This document shows, piece by piece, positions 1-6,554 of a stretch of 9,859 nucleotides of DNA. The DNA is taken from assembly GCA_023429855.1 (NCBI GenBank), contig JAEZDB010000238.1, forward strand, positions 1 through 9,859. Direction: 5' to 3'. Position 1 is the stretch's first letter, and the number at the start of each line of letters is the position of its first letter. The notes beneath the pieces were generated by a model that saw only the letters and a list, made by a program, of their open reading frames with translations, ran no database searches and was not told where the DNA came from. This DNA comes from Actinomycetes bacterium. Its GTDB lineage: Bacteria > Actinomycetota > Thermoleophilia > Solirubrobacterales > Solirubrobacteraceae. The position numbers and the translations under genes are program-made.

Positions 1-1157
1 CCGAACAGGCGCACGTCGACCGACGGGTCGACCGCCAGGGCCGCGGCGAGGCCGTCGATGGCGGGGGCGTCGGTCTCGGCCGTGCCAAGCAGGACGGCGC
101 TGGCGCCGGGTGCGACCAGCGGCACGAAGCCGTTGGCGTCGATGGGGATCGGCAGCCCGAGGATCGCGCGCACGTGCAGCGCGAACTCGCTCAGCTTCTG
201 CGTCGCCATCGTCGCCATGCCGGTGTCGTGCGGTCGCGGCGACACCTCGCTGAAGAGCACCTCGTCGCCGCGGATGAACAGCTCCACGCCGAAGAGGCCC
301 GTCCCACCCAAGGCCTCGGTCACGGCGGCGGCGACCCGCTGGCTCTCGGCCAGCGCCGCGGCGCTCATCGGGTGCGGCTGCCACGACTCGCGGTAATCGC
401 CGTCCTCCTGCACGTGCCCGATCGGCTGGCAGAAGGCCGTCGCGGTCGCGTGGCCGCCCTCGCCGCCGTGGCGGATCGTGAGCAGCGTGATCTCGTAGTC
501 GAACTCGACGAAGCCCTCGACGATCACGCGGCCCGCGCCGACCCGGCCGCCCTCCTGGGCGTAGTCCCACGAGGCCGGTGCGTCGCCCGGCTCGCGGATC
601 ACGCTCTGGCCCTTGCCCGATGACGACATCACCGGCTTCACCACGCATGGCGTGCCGAGTGCAGCGACGGCCGCCTCGACCTCGTCCAGCGAGGCGCAGA
701 AGCGGTACGGCGAGGTCGGGAGGCCGAGCTCTTCGGCGGCCAGCTTGCGGATCCCTTCGCGGTCCATCGTGAGCCGAGCCGCGCGGGCGGTCGGGACGAC
801 GTGCAGTCCGTCGGCCTCGAGCTCCTGCAGCACCGGCGTCGCGATCGCCTCTAGCTCGGGCACGACGAGCAGCGCCGCGCAGGGCCGGGCGCGCTCCTCT
901 TCGAGGACGGCGCGCAACGCCGCGGGATCGGTCATCGCCACCACGTGCGAGCGGTGCGCGACCTGCATCGCCGGCGCCCCGGTATAGCGATCGACGGCGA
1001 CGACCTCGCAGCCGAGCCGCATCGCCTCAATCGCCACCTCGCGCCCGAGCTCACCGCTGCCGAGCAGCACGAGCCGCGTGGCGCCGGGGGTGAGCGGGGG
1101 CTGGATCGATGGCACGCGGCCGAGATTACCGCCGCCTGGCACGTTCACCCCGGTCAC
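1..1157 (-). CDS. purT: Formate-dependent phosphoribosylglycinamide formyltransferase (GAR transformylase 2), 3' end missing
   Basis: PurT is a cytoplasmic ATP-grasp enzyme that makes formyl-GAR from GAR, formate and ATP, the third step of de novo purine synthesis. About 385 codons are present. The visible motifs, in order, are LVLLGSGELGREVAIEA and AVDRYTGAPAM near the N-terminus, the ATP-grasp loop VVKPVMSSSGKGQ, then EFDYEITLLT, GHVQEDGDYRESWQP, GLFGVELF and the metal/substrate segment EVSPRPHDTGMAT. The frame leaves the window at DVRLF, which in the E. coli enzyme is followed by about 45 residues, so only the C-terminal tail is missing. A short Gly/His/Ala-rich insertion precedes the GHVQEDG segment compared with E. 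coli. In-frame GTG starts lie at 1157, 1148, 1142 and 1115. I chose 1157 because AGGAGG at 1169-1174 lies 11 bases upstream; 1115 would give a leader length closer to E. coli. It is transcribed divergently from nsrR. The identity is firm; the start is not. Confidence 0.95.
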   Translation of the reverse strand, partial: MTGVNVPGGGNLGRVPSIQPPLTPGATRLVLLGSGELGREVAIEAMRLGCEVVAVDRYTGAPAMQVAHRSHVVAMTDPAALRAVLEEERARPCAALLVVPELEAIATPVLQELEADGLHVVPTARAARLTMDREGIRKLAAEELGLPTSPYRFCASLDEVEAAVAALGTPCVVKPVMSSSGKGQSVIREPGDAPASWDYAQEGGRVGAGRVIVEGFVEFDYEITLLTIRHGGEGGHATATAFCQPIGHVQEDGDYRESWQPHPMSAAALAESQRVAAAVTEALGGTGLFGVELFIRGDEVLFSEVSPRPHDTGMATMATQKLSEFALHVRAILGLPIPIDANGFVPLVAPGASAVLLGTAETDAPAIDGLAAALAVDPSVDVRLF

Positions 1158-1190
1158 ATATGCAGACCCCTCCTGCAAACCTGACCGGGG
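1148..1190 (-). promoter_or_regulatory. Nested hairpin covering the purT ribosome-binding site and start
   Basis: Read on the purT strand, this 43-base stretch is symmetric. It has an outer perfect 9-bp stem (CCCCGGTCA with TGACCGGGG), a 4/4 internal loop, an inner 5-bp stem (TGCAG with CTGCA) and a 7-base loop GAGGGGT. The Shine-Dalgarno AGGAGG spans the inner stem and loop, and the GTG start at 1157 falls at the edge of the outer 3' stem. If folded in RNA it would hide the initiation region; read as DNA it could equally be a dyad operator. The pairing is seen directly; a regulatory role is inferred. Confidence 0.5.
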
Positions 1191-1255
1191 GTCGGGGCGC
1201 CAGAACGGCTCGGGAGTGCCGCCGTCCCCCGGGCGACCGTGACTTCGCTCACAAA

Positions 1256-1283
1256 TTGGTATCTAAAATGCAAATTTAGGTAC
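1256..1283 (+). promoter_or_regulatory. Candidate NsrR operator and promoter core upstream of nsrR-hmp
   Basis: This is an AT-rich island in otherwise GC-rich DNA. Positions 1259-1283 form an imperfect 25-bp palindrome centred on 1271; 9 of 12 positions pair between the half-sites GTATCTAAA and TTTAGGTAC. A -10-like TAAAAT sits at 1264-1269 inside it, and a second candidate TAGGTA lies at 1277-1282. The -35 region is not convincing. Rrf2-family NsrR proteins commonly bind dyads overlapping the promoter of hmp or of their own gene, so autorepression of nsrR-hmp is a reasonable inference. The element lies 10 bases before the chosen nsrR start, giving a very short or nearly absent leader. Confidence 0.55.
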
Positions 1284-1292
1284 GCTCGGCGG

Positions 1293-1772
1293 GTGCAGCT
1301 CACCCAGTTCACCGACCTCGGTCTTCGCGTCGTCATGCGCTTGGTGGTCGCCGAGGAGGGGGAGCGGCCGAGCAGCCGGGCGGTCGCCGAGGAGCTGGCC
1401 GTCTCCTACGCACACGCCGCGAAGGTGATCGCGCGCCTCTCAGAGCTCGGGGTCGTCGACGCCCGCCGCGGCCGAGGCGGCGGCCTCGCGCTCACCGAGC
1501 TGGGGCGCGAGGCGTCGGTCGGCTGGCTCGCGCGCCGGCTCGAGGGCGAAGACGAGGTCGTCGCCTGCGACGGCATTCGCGGTCGCGCGTGCCCGCTGCG
1601 CAGCGGCTGCCGGTTGCGCAGCGCGCTGCGCGCCGCGCAACTCGCCTTCTTCGCCTCGCTCGACGATCTCGCCCTCGCCGACCTAGCCGCACCGCCTGCG
1701 CGTCCTGCGCTGCACGCGCTGCCTGTGGCGCAGTTCGGCGACCAAGCCCTTCAACAATCCCAAGGAGACTGA
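1293..1772 (+). CDS. nsrR: Rrf2-family iron-sulfur transcriptional repressor, NsrR-like
   Basis: This 159-residue protein is a likely nitric-oxide sensor that represses hmp when its Fe-S cluster is intact. The N-terminus VQLTQFTDLGLR matches the Rrf2 winged-helix start, with Asp8 in the position reported as a cluster ligand in Streptomyces NsrR. A helix-turn-helix (about residues 25-55) is followed by the wing ARRGRGGG (57-64). The cluster loop carries Cys92, Cys100 and Cys106. The usual pattern is C-X4/5-C-X5-C; here the first gap is seven residues, which is unusual. An in-frame GTG at 1239 would add 18 residues lacking the family pattern and would run through the palindrome, so GTG 1293 was chosen. 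No clear Shine-Dalgarno precedes it. The stop is separated from hmp by one base, which strongly supports NsrR over IscR or other Rrf2 members. Confidence 0.87.
   Translation: MQLTQFTDLGLRVVMRLVVAEEGERPSSRAVAEELAVSYAHAAKVIARLSELGVVDARRGRGGGLALTELGREASVGWLARRLEGEDEVVACDGIRGRACPLRSGCRLRSALRAAQLAFFASLDDLALADLAAPPARPALHALPVAQFGDQALQQSQGD
1762..1767 (+). promoter_or_regulatory. hmp Shine-Dalgarno inside the nsrR 3' end
   Basis: AAGGAG lies in the last codons of nsrR, six bases before the hmp ATG at 1774. This is the best-placed ribosome-binding site in the window. Together with the one-base gap it predicts translational coupling of regulator and effector. Confidence 0.8.
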
Positions 1773-1773
1773 C

Positions 1774-2997
1774 ATGCTGTCGCCCCAGTCCAAGGACGTC
1801 ATCGCCGCCACGCTGCCCGCCGTGGGGGGAGCGATCGGCGAGATCACGCCGCTCTTCTACTCCAAGATGTTCGCGGCGCACCCGGAGCTGGAGCGCGACC
1901 TCTTCAACCGCGGCAATCAGAAGGTGGGCGAGCAGCCGAAAGCGCTCGCCAGCTCGATCGCCGCGTTCGCGACGCTGCAGCTCGACCCTGATCCAGCCCG
2001 CCAACACGCCGTCCTCTCGCGCATCGCCCACAAGCACGCGTCGCTCGGCGTCGAGCCGGACCAGTACAAGATCGTCCACGAGCACCTCTTTGCCGCGATC
2101 GTCGAGGTCCTGGGCGAGGCGGTCACGCCCGAGGTGGCGGCGGCCTGGGACGAGCTCTACTGGCTGATGGCGCAGGCGCTGATCGACATGGAGGCCGGCC
2201 TCTATTCGGCCGCGGGCCTCTCGCGCGGGTCGGAGGTGTGGCGCGAGGTGCGCGTGCGCAGCCGCCAGCACGAATCGGCCGACACCGTGTCGTTCGTGCT
2301 GACGTCGGTCGACGGCTCGCCGCTGCCGTCGTTCGCGCCGGGGCAGTACCTGTCGGTCGGCGTGCCGCTCCCCGACGGCGCTCGGCAGATCCGGCAGTAC
2401 AGCCTCTCGTCGGCCCCGCAGGACGACTGGCGCATCACGGTCAAGCGCATCGACGCCCACCAGCTGCCCGATGGCACGGAGGTTCCGGCGGGGGAGGTCT
2501 CGACGTACCTCTACAACAACCTCTTCGAGGACGACCTGCTCTCCGTCACAACGCCGTTCGGCGATCTCGTGCTGCCTGAGGGCGACGCGCCGCTGCTGCT
2601 CGTGTCGGCCGGGATCGGCTGCACGCCGATGATCGGGATGCTCAACTACCTCGCCGAGACGGGCGACCCGCGACCGGTGTCGGTGCTGCACGCCGACCGT
2701 TCACCGAGCCGCCATGCGCACCGCGCCGAGCTCAACGCGCTCGTGGAGCGCCTGCCGTCGGCGGAGATCCACCGCTGGTACGAGGACCTTGGCGTCCGCA
2801 CGCCGGAGGGCGATCTGCGGCTCGGCCGCGCCGATCTTGCCGATGTGCCCGTGGCTGACGGTGTGCGCGCCCTGCTCTGCGGGCCGCTGCCCTTCATGGA
2901 AGGGATCCGCGATGCCCTCCTGCAGAAGTCGGTCCCCGCGGAACACATCGCCTACGAGGTGTTCGGGCCCGACAGCTGGGCCGCTGCCGCCGCCTGA
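1774..2997 (+). CDS. hmp: Flavohemoprotein, nitric oxide dioxygenase
   Basis: Hmp is a cytoplasmic enzyme that uses O2 and NAD(P)H to oxidise nitric oxide to nitrate. The 407-residue protein is full length for the family (E. coli Hmp is 396). The globin domain (about 1-145) has distal-pocket Tyr29, Gln54 and Leu58, proximal His88 in the IAHKHASLG segment, Tyr98, and Glu140 of the heme-pocket triad. The FAD-binding domain (about 152-262) carries GQYLSV (190-195) and the RQYS motif (207-210). The NAD-binding domain (about 268-400) carries SAGIGCTPM (278-286), LCGP (368-371) and YEVFGP (394-399). The Ala-rich C-terminus ends just past this last motif. All expected residues are intact, so the enzyme should be active. 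Regulation is most likely by the upstream NsrR-like repressor at the shared promoter. Confidence 0.97.
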   Translation: MLSPQSKDVIAATLPAVGGAIGEITPLFYSKMFAAHPELERDLFNRGNQKVGEQPKALASSIAAFATLQLDPDPARQHAVLSRIAHKHASLGVEPDQYKIVHEHLFAAIVEVLGEAVTPEVAAAWDELYWLMAQALIDMEAGLYSAAGLSRGSEVWREVRVRSRQHESADTVSFVLTSVDGSPLPSFAPGQYLSVGVPLPDGARQIRQYSLSSAPQDDWRITVKRIDAHQLPDGTEVPAGEVSTYLYNNLFEDDLLSVTTPFGDLVLPEGDAPLLLVSAGIGCTPMIGMLNYLAETGDPRPVSVLHADRSPSRHAHRAELNALVERLPSAEIHRWYEDLGVRTPEGDLRLGRADLADVPVADGVRALLCGPLPFMEGIRDALLQKSVPAEHIAYEVFGPDSWAAAAA

Positions 2998-3033
2998 CCC
3001 GGCGCCTCCTCGCGGTCGGGTGTGCCTAGTCGC

Positions 3034-3049
3034 CCCGGCCGCAGCCGGG
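3034..3049. terminator. GC hairpin between convergent hmp and SGNH hydrolase genes
   Basis: CCCGGC and GCCGGG form a perfect 6-bp stem with the tetraloop CGCA. It sits in the 60-base gap where hmp and the SGNH hydrolase converge. No T-run follows on either strand, so it is at best a weak or factor-assisted bidirectional terminator. Its position is the main argument. Confidence 0.45.
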
Positions 3050-3057
3050 ACGGCCGT

Positions 3058-4167
3058 CTACCAGAGCTGCCACCAGGGCTTGCTCGACCGCGGGAGCGCG
3101 GTCGGGAGCGTGAGCTGCGGCGTGGCGCCCTGCTGGCCGGCCATCTCGCCGCGGACCGGCGTGACCCGCGCCGTGACGGTGCTGCCGACGGGGAATCCGC
3201 CGATCTTGAACGAGCCGTTGCCGGCCGCAGGCGTGCCGACGAGCTTCCACGGGCCGTTGCCCGACACGTCGCGGTACTCGATCCGATAGGCGAGCGCGCC
3301 CGCCGTGGTGTGGGCCCACTGCAGGTTGAAGGAGGTCGTCGAGGCGGCGGTCAGGGTCGGCGTCGGGCCCTTTGCGGGCCAGCCGGCGATGCTCGCGCCA
3401 TCCCAGCCGCTGCCGACGCCGATGGTCTGCAGCGCGTCGGAGGCGGCGCGGGCCAGGACGAGCTCGCCCTTCGGCGTCGGGTGGCGCCCGTCCCACGTCA
3501 TGGTCGCGGCGTCGAAGGCCGGCTCGACGGGCGCGGCAACGACGCGCTGCGACGGCGTGTCGAGCTGCGCGGCGAGGGTCGGCAGGCTGGCGTTGAAGCC
3601 CTGCACGTACGAGGTGTTCTCGTAGGCGCGGCCCTTGACGTTGTAGAGGCGGTAGAGCCCGAGGACGACGACGTCGACGCCGGGGGCGGCGGCGCGCGCG
3701 TTGGTGATGAACGCGCGCAGGGCCGTCATCGACTTCGACGCGCCACGGGCGTAGTCGTTGGTCCCGAGGTCGACGACGATGACGTCGGGCTTCGTCGCCA
3801 TCGCCTTGATGGTCCCGCCGATCGTGAGCGACTCGTCGATCAGGGTGCGCAGCCAGATCGCCTGGTGGTCCTGGTCGAAGTTCGGGTCGGCGTAGAAGCG
3901 GTTGCCGTCCTGCTTGCCGGTCTGCGGGTTCCAGAGGGCGTTGCGGGTGCCGACGAAGTCGACGCCGCCTGCGGGCCCGCCGGTCTGCAGGCTCTCCCAC
4001 AGGCGGAAGCGCCACGTGTAGTCGCCGGCGGAGCCTTGGGTGATCGAGTCGCCCACCGGCATGATCCGGACGGGCGCGGCCGAGGCCGACGAAGGAGCGA
4101 CGAAGACGGAGGCCGTCGCGAGGGCGACAGTGGTGGCCCGGAGCAGGGCGGTACGGACGGGGGACAC
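3058..4167 (-). CDS. Secreted SGNH/GDSL-type hydrolase with C-terminal fibronectin type III domain
   Basis: This is a predicted exported esterase or acylhydrolase of 369 residues. Residues 1-30 look like a Sec signal peptide: Arg at 6 and 10, an Ala/Val-rich core and an Ala-Ser-Ala end at 28-30, with mature APVRIMP following. The SGNH blocks are present: block I MPVGDSITQG (nucleophile Ser41), block III VDLGTNDYARG (Asn137) and block V DGRHPTPKG (Asp226, His229). The opening resembles carbohydrate-esterase-like SGNH enzymes, but the substrate cannot be read off. From about 270 to 355 a fibronectin type III module follows, and the protein ends in a short tail rich in Trp and Lys. An in-frame GTG at 4266 would add 33 residues that break the signal-peptide pattern, so GTG 4167 was preferred, although no Shine-Dalgarno supports it. 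The gene follows purH in the same direction. Confidence 0.85.
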   Translation of the reverse strand: MSPVRTALLRATTVALATASVFVAPSSASAAPVRIMPVGDSITQGSAGDYTWRFRLWESLQTGGPAGGVDFVGTRNALWNPQTGKQDGNRFYADPNFDQDHQAIWLRTLIDESLTIGGTIKAMATKPDVIVVDLGTNDYARGASKSMTALRAFITNARAAAPGVDVVVLGLYRLYNVKGRAYENTSYVQGFNASLPTLAAQLDTPSQRVVAAPVEPAFDAATMTWDGRHPTPKGELVLARAASDALQTIGVGSGWDGASIAGWPAKGPTPTLTAASTTSFNLQWAHTTAGALAYRIEYRDVSGNGPWKLVGTPAAGNGSFKIGGFPVGSTVTARVTPVRGEMAGQQGATPQLTLPTALPRSSKPWWQLW

Positions 4168-4220
4168 GCGCCGGAGGGTAACGCGCCACGCTCCGTCGCG
4201 CCAGCGCGACCCTCGGTGTA

Positions 4221-4235
4221 TTGACGCCACGTCAA
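4221..4235. promoter_or_regulatory. 15-bp perfect palindrome upstream of the SGNH hydrolase
   Basis: TTGACG and CGTCAA form a perfect inverted repeat with a CCA spacer. It lies 54 bases before the chosen hydrolase start, in the 108-base gap after purH. The size and position fit an operator for a dimeric regulator, and the minus-strand TTGACG could also serve as a -35 box, though I find no convincing -10 at the right distance. It argues that the hydrolase has its own promoter, separate from purH. The palindrome is seen directly; its function is inferred. Confidence 0.45.
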
Positions 4236-4275
4236 ATGGTGGGACCGGTCGCGCCAGCCCCACCACAAGGCCGCC

Positions 4276-5862
4276 TTAGTGGCGGAAATGCCTGAGATCG
4301 GTGAAGACCATCGCGACGCCGCGGCGGTTGGCGGCCTCGACGACTTCGCTGTCGCGGACCGACCCGCCGGGCTGGATGATGGCCTTGACGCCGGAGTCGA
4401 TGGCGAGCTCGGGGCCGTCGGCGAACGGGAAGAACGCGTCGGAGGCGAGCACGGCGCCGTCGAGCGAGTCGACGCGCGACTTGTCGAGGGCGATGCGGAC
4501 CGAGTCGACGCGGCTCATCTGGCCGGCGCCGATGCCGAGTGTCTGGCGGTCCTTGGAGATGACGATCGCGTTGGACTTGACGTGGCGAACGACCCGCCAG
4601 GCGAAGAGGAGCTCTTCCCACTCGGAGTCGGTCGGCTGGCGGTCGGTGGCGACTTCGTACTGGGAGCGGTCGTCGGGGTCGGAGTCGCGGTCCTGCATGA
4701 GCATGCCGCCGCCGAGGTCGCGGGTTTCGGGGTCGATGCCGCGGCGGAAGCGGCGCTCGCGGTCTTCGAGGACGCGCAGGTTGGGCTTGGCGCCGAACAC
4801 TTCGAGGGCTTCTTCGGTGAAGCTCGGGGCGACGACGACTTCGACGAAGTTGTCGGCGATCTTCGTGGCGACTTCGCCGTCGACCTCGCGGTTGAGGGCG
4901 ATGATGCCGCCGAAGGCGCTGAGCGGATCCGCGGCGAGGGCGCGCTCGTAGGCAGCCAGCGGGCCCTCGGCGAGGGCTGCGCCGCACGGGTTGTTGTGCT
5001 TGACGATCGCGCAGGCGGGGTCGGGCAGCTCGGCGACGAGGCGGCGGGCCGAGTCGAGGTCGAGCAGGTTGTTGTAGCTCAGCTGCTTGCCCTGGTGCTG
5101 CTGCACCATCGAGAGCGCGTGCGTGCGGGTGCCGACCTGCGTGTAGTAGGCGGCGCGCTGGTGCGGGTTCTCGCCGTACGGCAGCTCCATCGTCTTCTCG
5201 AAGGCGCGCACGTAGAGGTCGGGGAACTGGGCCCCGGCGCGCTCGGAGAACCAGCGGGCGATCGACGAGTCGTAGCGCGCGGTGGTGTGGAACGCCTCGC
5301 CGGCGAGGGCGCGGCGCGTCTCGTAGGTGAGTTCGCCACCGGAGGCCTCGAGCTCGGCGAGGACGCCGTCGTAGGACTCTGGGCTCACGACCACGGCCAC
5401 GTAGGCGTGGTTCTTGGCAGCGGCGCGGATCATCGTCGGGCCGCCGATGTCGATCTGCTCGATGACCGACGCGTCGGGCAGGTCGAGGCGGGCTGCGGTC
5501 TGCTCGAACGGGTAGAGGTTGACGCACACGAGGTCGATCCATTCGATCCCGTGCTCCCGTGCAGCGGCGACGTGCTCAGGGTTGTCGCGCACGCCGAGGA
5601 GGCCGCCGTGCAGCTTGGGGTGGAGGGTCTTGAGGCGCCCGTCCATCATCTCCGGGAAGCCGGTGAGGTCGTCGACGGGGCGGACGGTGAGGCCGGCCTT
5701 CTCGAGCGTGGTGAGCGTGCCGCCGGTGGAGACGATCTCGACACCGAGCTCAGCGAGGCCCTTGGCGAAGTCGACGATGCCGCGCTTGTCGAAGACGGAG
5801 AGGAGCGCCCGCTTGACCGGAACGGTGTCGGGGGGCGTGGGGGCTGGCGTTTCGCTGCTCAC
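4276..5862 (-). CDS. purH: Bifunctional AICAR transformylase / IMP cyclohydrolase
   Basis: PurH catalyses the last two steps of IMP synthesis in the cytoplasm: formylation of AICAR by 10-formyl-THF, then ring closure to IMP. The 528 residues match the family length. The N-terminal cyclohydrolase domain (about 15-210) shows KRALLSVFDKRGIV, IVSTGGT, TGFPEMMDGRLKTLHPKLHGG and IDIGGPTMIRAAAKN. The transformylase domain shows PYGENPHQ, LSYNNLLDLD, the catalytic-site KHNNPCGAA with Lys288 and His289, SAFGGIIALNR, VKSNAI, GIGAGQMSRVDS, ASDAFFPF, IQPGGSVRD and the classic C-terminus FTDLRHFRH. A Pro/Thr-rich 15-residue extension precedes the conserved start. The start is GTG at 5862 with no evident Shine-Dalgarno. 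It lies 72 bases downstream of purN in the same direction, so purN-purH is probably one transcription unit. The stop codon lies within a small 5-bp hairpin that I did not count as a terminator. Confidence 0.97.
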   Translation of the reverse strand: MSSETPAPTPPDTVPVKRALLSVFDKRGIVDFAKGLAELGVEIVSTGGTLTTLEKAGLTVRPVDDLTGFPEMMDGRLKTLHPKLHGGLLGVRDNPEHVAAAREHGIEWIDLVCVNLYPFEQTAARLDLPDASVIEQIDIGGPTMIRAAAKNHAYVAVVVSPESYDGVLAELEASGGELTYETRRALAGEAFHTTARYDSSIARWFSERAGAQFPDLYVRAFEKTMELPYGENPHQRAAYYTQVGTRTHALSMVQQHQGKQLSYNNLLDLDSARRLVAELPDPACAIVKHNNPCGAALAEGPLAAYERALAADPLSAFGGIIALNREVDGEVATKIADNFVEVVVAPSFTEEALEVFGAKPNLRVLEDRERRFRRGIDPETRDLGGGMLMQDRDSDPDDRSQYEVATDRQPTDSEWEELLFAWRVVRHVKSNAIVISKDRQTLGIGAGQMSRVDSVRIALDKSRVDSLDGAVLASDAFFPFADGPELAIDSGVKAIIQPGGSVRDSEVVEAANRRGVAMVFTDLRHFRH

Positions 5863-5934
5863 AAGGCGTCCGATCCTATCCGAGGGGCGGGCGGCCCCGC
5901 TGGACGCTCCGGACGGTGCGGTTTGCGTGGCTGG

Positions 5935-6528
5935 TCAGCCGTCGATGGGCGTGGAGGCGCGGTGTTGCACCAGATCGCGCACCGCCTCGCATAGGAGGTC
6001 GTGCTCGATGGGGGCGAGCAGCGCACGCACGTCGGCGGCGTCGGCGCCTGGCGGGATCGTGATCTCGCGCTGCAGCAGGACGGGGCCGGTGTCGACGCCG
6101 TCGTCGACCAAGTGGACGGTGACGCCCGTCGTGGGGGAGCCGGCCGCGAGCGCCTGCTCGATCGCGCGCAGCCCCGGGAAGGCCGGCAGCATCGACGGGT
6201 GGACGTTGACGATGCGGTTCGCGAACGCTGCGATGAAGCCCGGCGTGAGGAGTGCCATGTAGCCGGCGAGGACGACCGTCGTGGCGGTCTGGTCGCGGAT
6301 CCAGGCCGCGATCGCGGCGTCGCGGGCGTGGCGGTCGTCGTAGTCGGCCAGCTGGAACGCCCGCGCCGGAATGCCGGCTGCGGCGGCGCGCTCAAAGGCG
6401 CGGGCACTGGGTTTGTCGCCGCCGACGGCCACGATCTCCACCGTTTCGCCGTGGAGCCGGTCGATCAGCGCCTGCAGGTTGGTGCCTTCGCCGGAGGCGA
6501 GGACGGCGATGCGCGGGAGTTCGGCCAC
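5935..6528 (-). CDS. purN: Phosphoribosylglycinamide formyltransferase 1 (folate-dependent)
   Basis: PurN transfers the formyl group of 10-formyl-THF to GAR, the same step that PurT performs with formate. The protein has 197 residues, normal for the family (E. coli 212). The GAR-phosphate loop is SGEGTNLQAL (12-21). The catalytic triad is Asn108 and His110 in NVHPSMLPAFPG, plus Asp146 in VDDGVDTGPVLLQ. VLAGYM (86-91) precedes the active site as expected. The start is GTG at 6528, 26 bases after the DUF421 stop, with no recognisable Shine-Dalgarno. Translation may depend on upstream ribosomes, or there may be an internal promoter I cannot see. It sits immediately upstream of purH, a common arrangement. 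Confidence 0.96.
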   Translation of the reverse strand: MAELPRIAVLASGEGTNLQALIDRLHGETVEIVAVGGDKPSARAFERAAAAGIPARAFQLADYDDRHARDAAIAAWIRDQTATTVVLAGYMALLTPGFIAAFANRIVNVHPSMLPAFPGLRAIEQALAAGSPTTGVTVHLVDDGVDTGPVLLQREITIPPGADAADVRALLAPIEHDLLCEAVRDLVQHRASTPIDG

Positions 6529-6554
6529 GCCGCCGACGGTACCGGGCGCGGGCC

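Noticed and set aside
1239..1292. Upstream extension of nsrR from GTG 1239
   Set aside because: The 18 added residues do not fit the Rrf2 N-terminus, which begins at VQLTQFTD, and the extension crosses the promoter-like palindrome.
1492..2691. 399-codon open frame on the minus strand opposite nsrR and hmp
   Set aside because: The product is Arg-rich, low in complexity and motif-free, and both plus-strand genes are unambiguous.
3022..4224. 400-codon plus-strand frame opposite the SGNH hydrolase
   Set aside because: The minus-strand frame has a signal peptide, all SGNH blocks and an Fn3 domain. The plus frame shows only compositional repeats of Gly, Arg and Val.
4271..4285. CCGCC-TTAGT-GGCGG inverted repeat at the purH stop codon
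   Set aside because: The stem is only 5 bp, contains the stop codon in its loop and is not followed by a T-run, so it is too weak to call a terminator.
4279..5994. 571-codon open frame on the plus strand opposite purH
   Set aside because: It lies antisense to the clearly recognisable purH, and its product is biased to Gly, Ala, Asp and Val with no motif. Long antisense frames are expected opposite GC-rich coding sequence.
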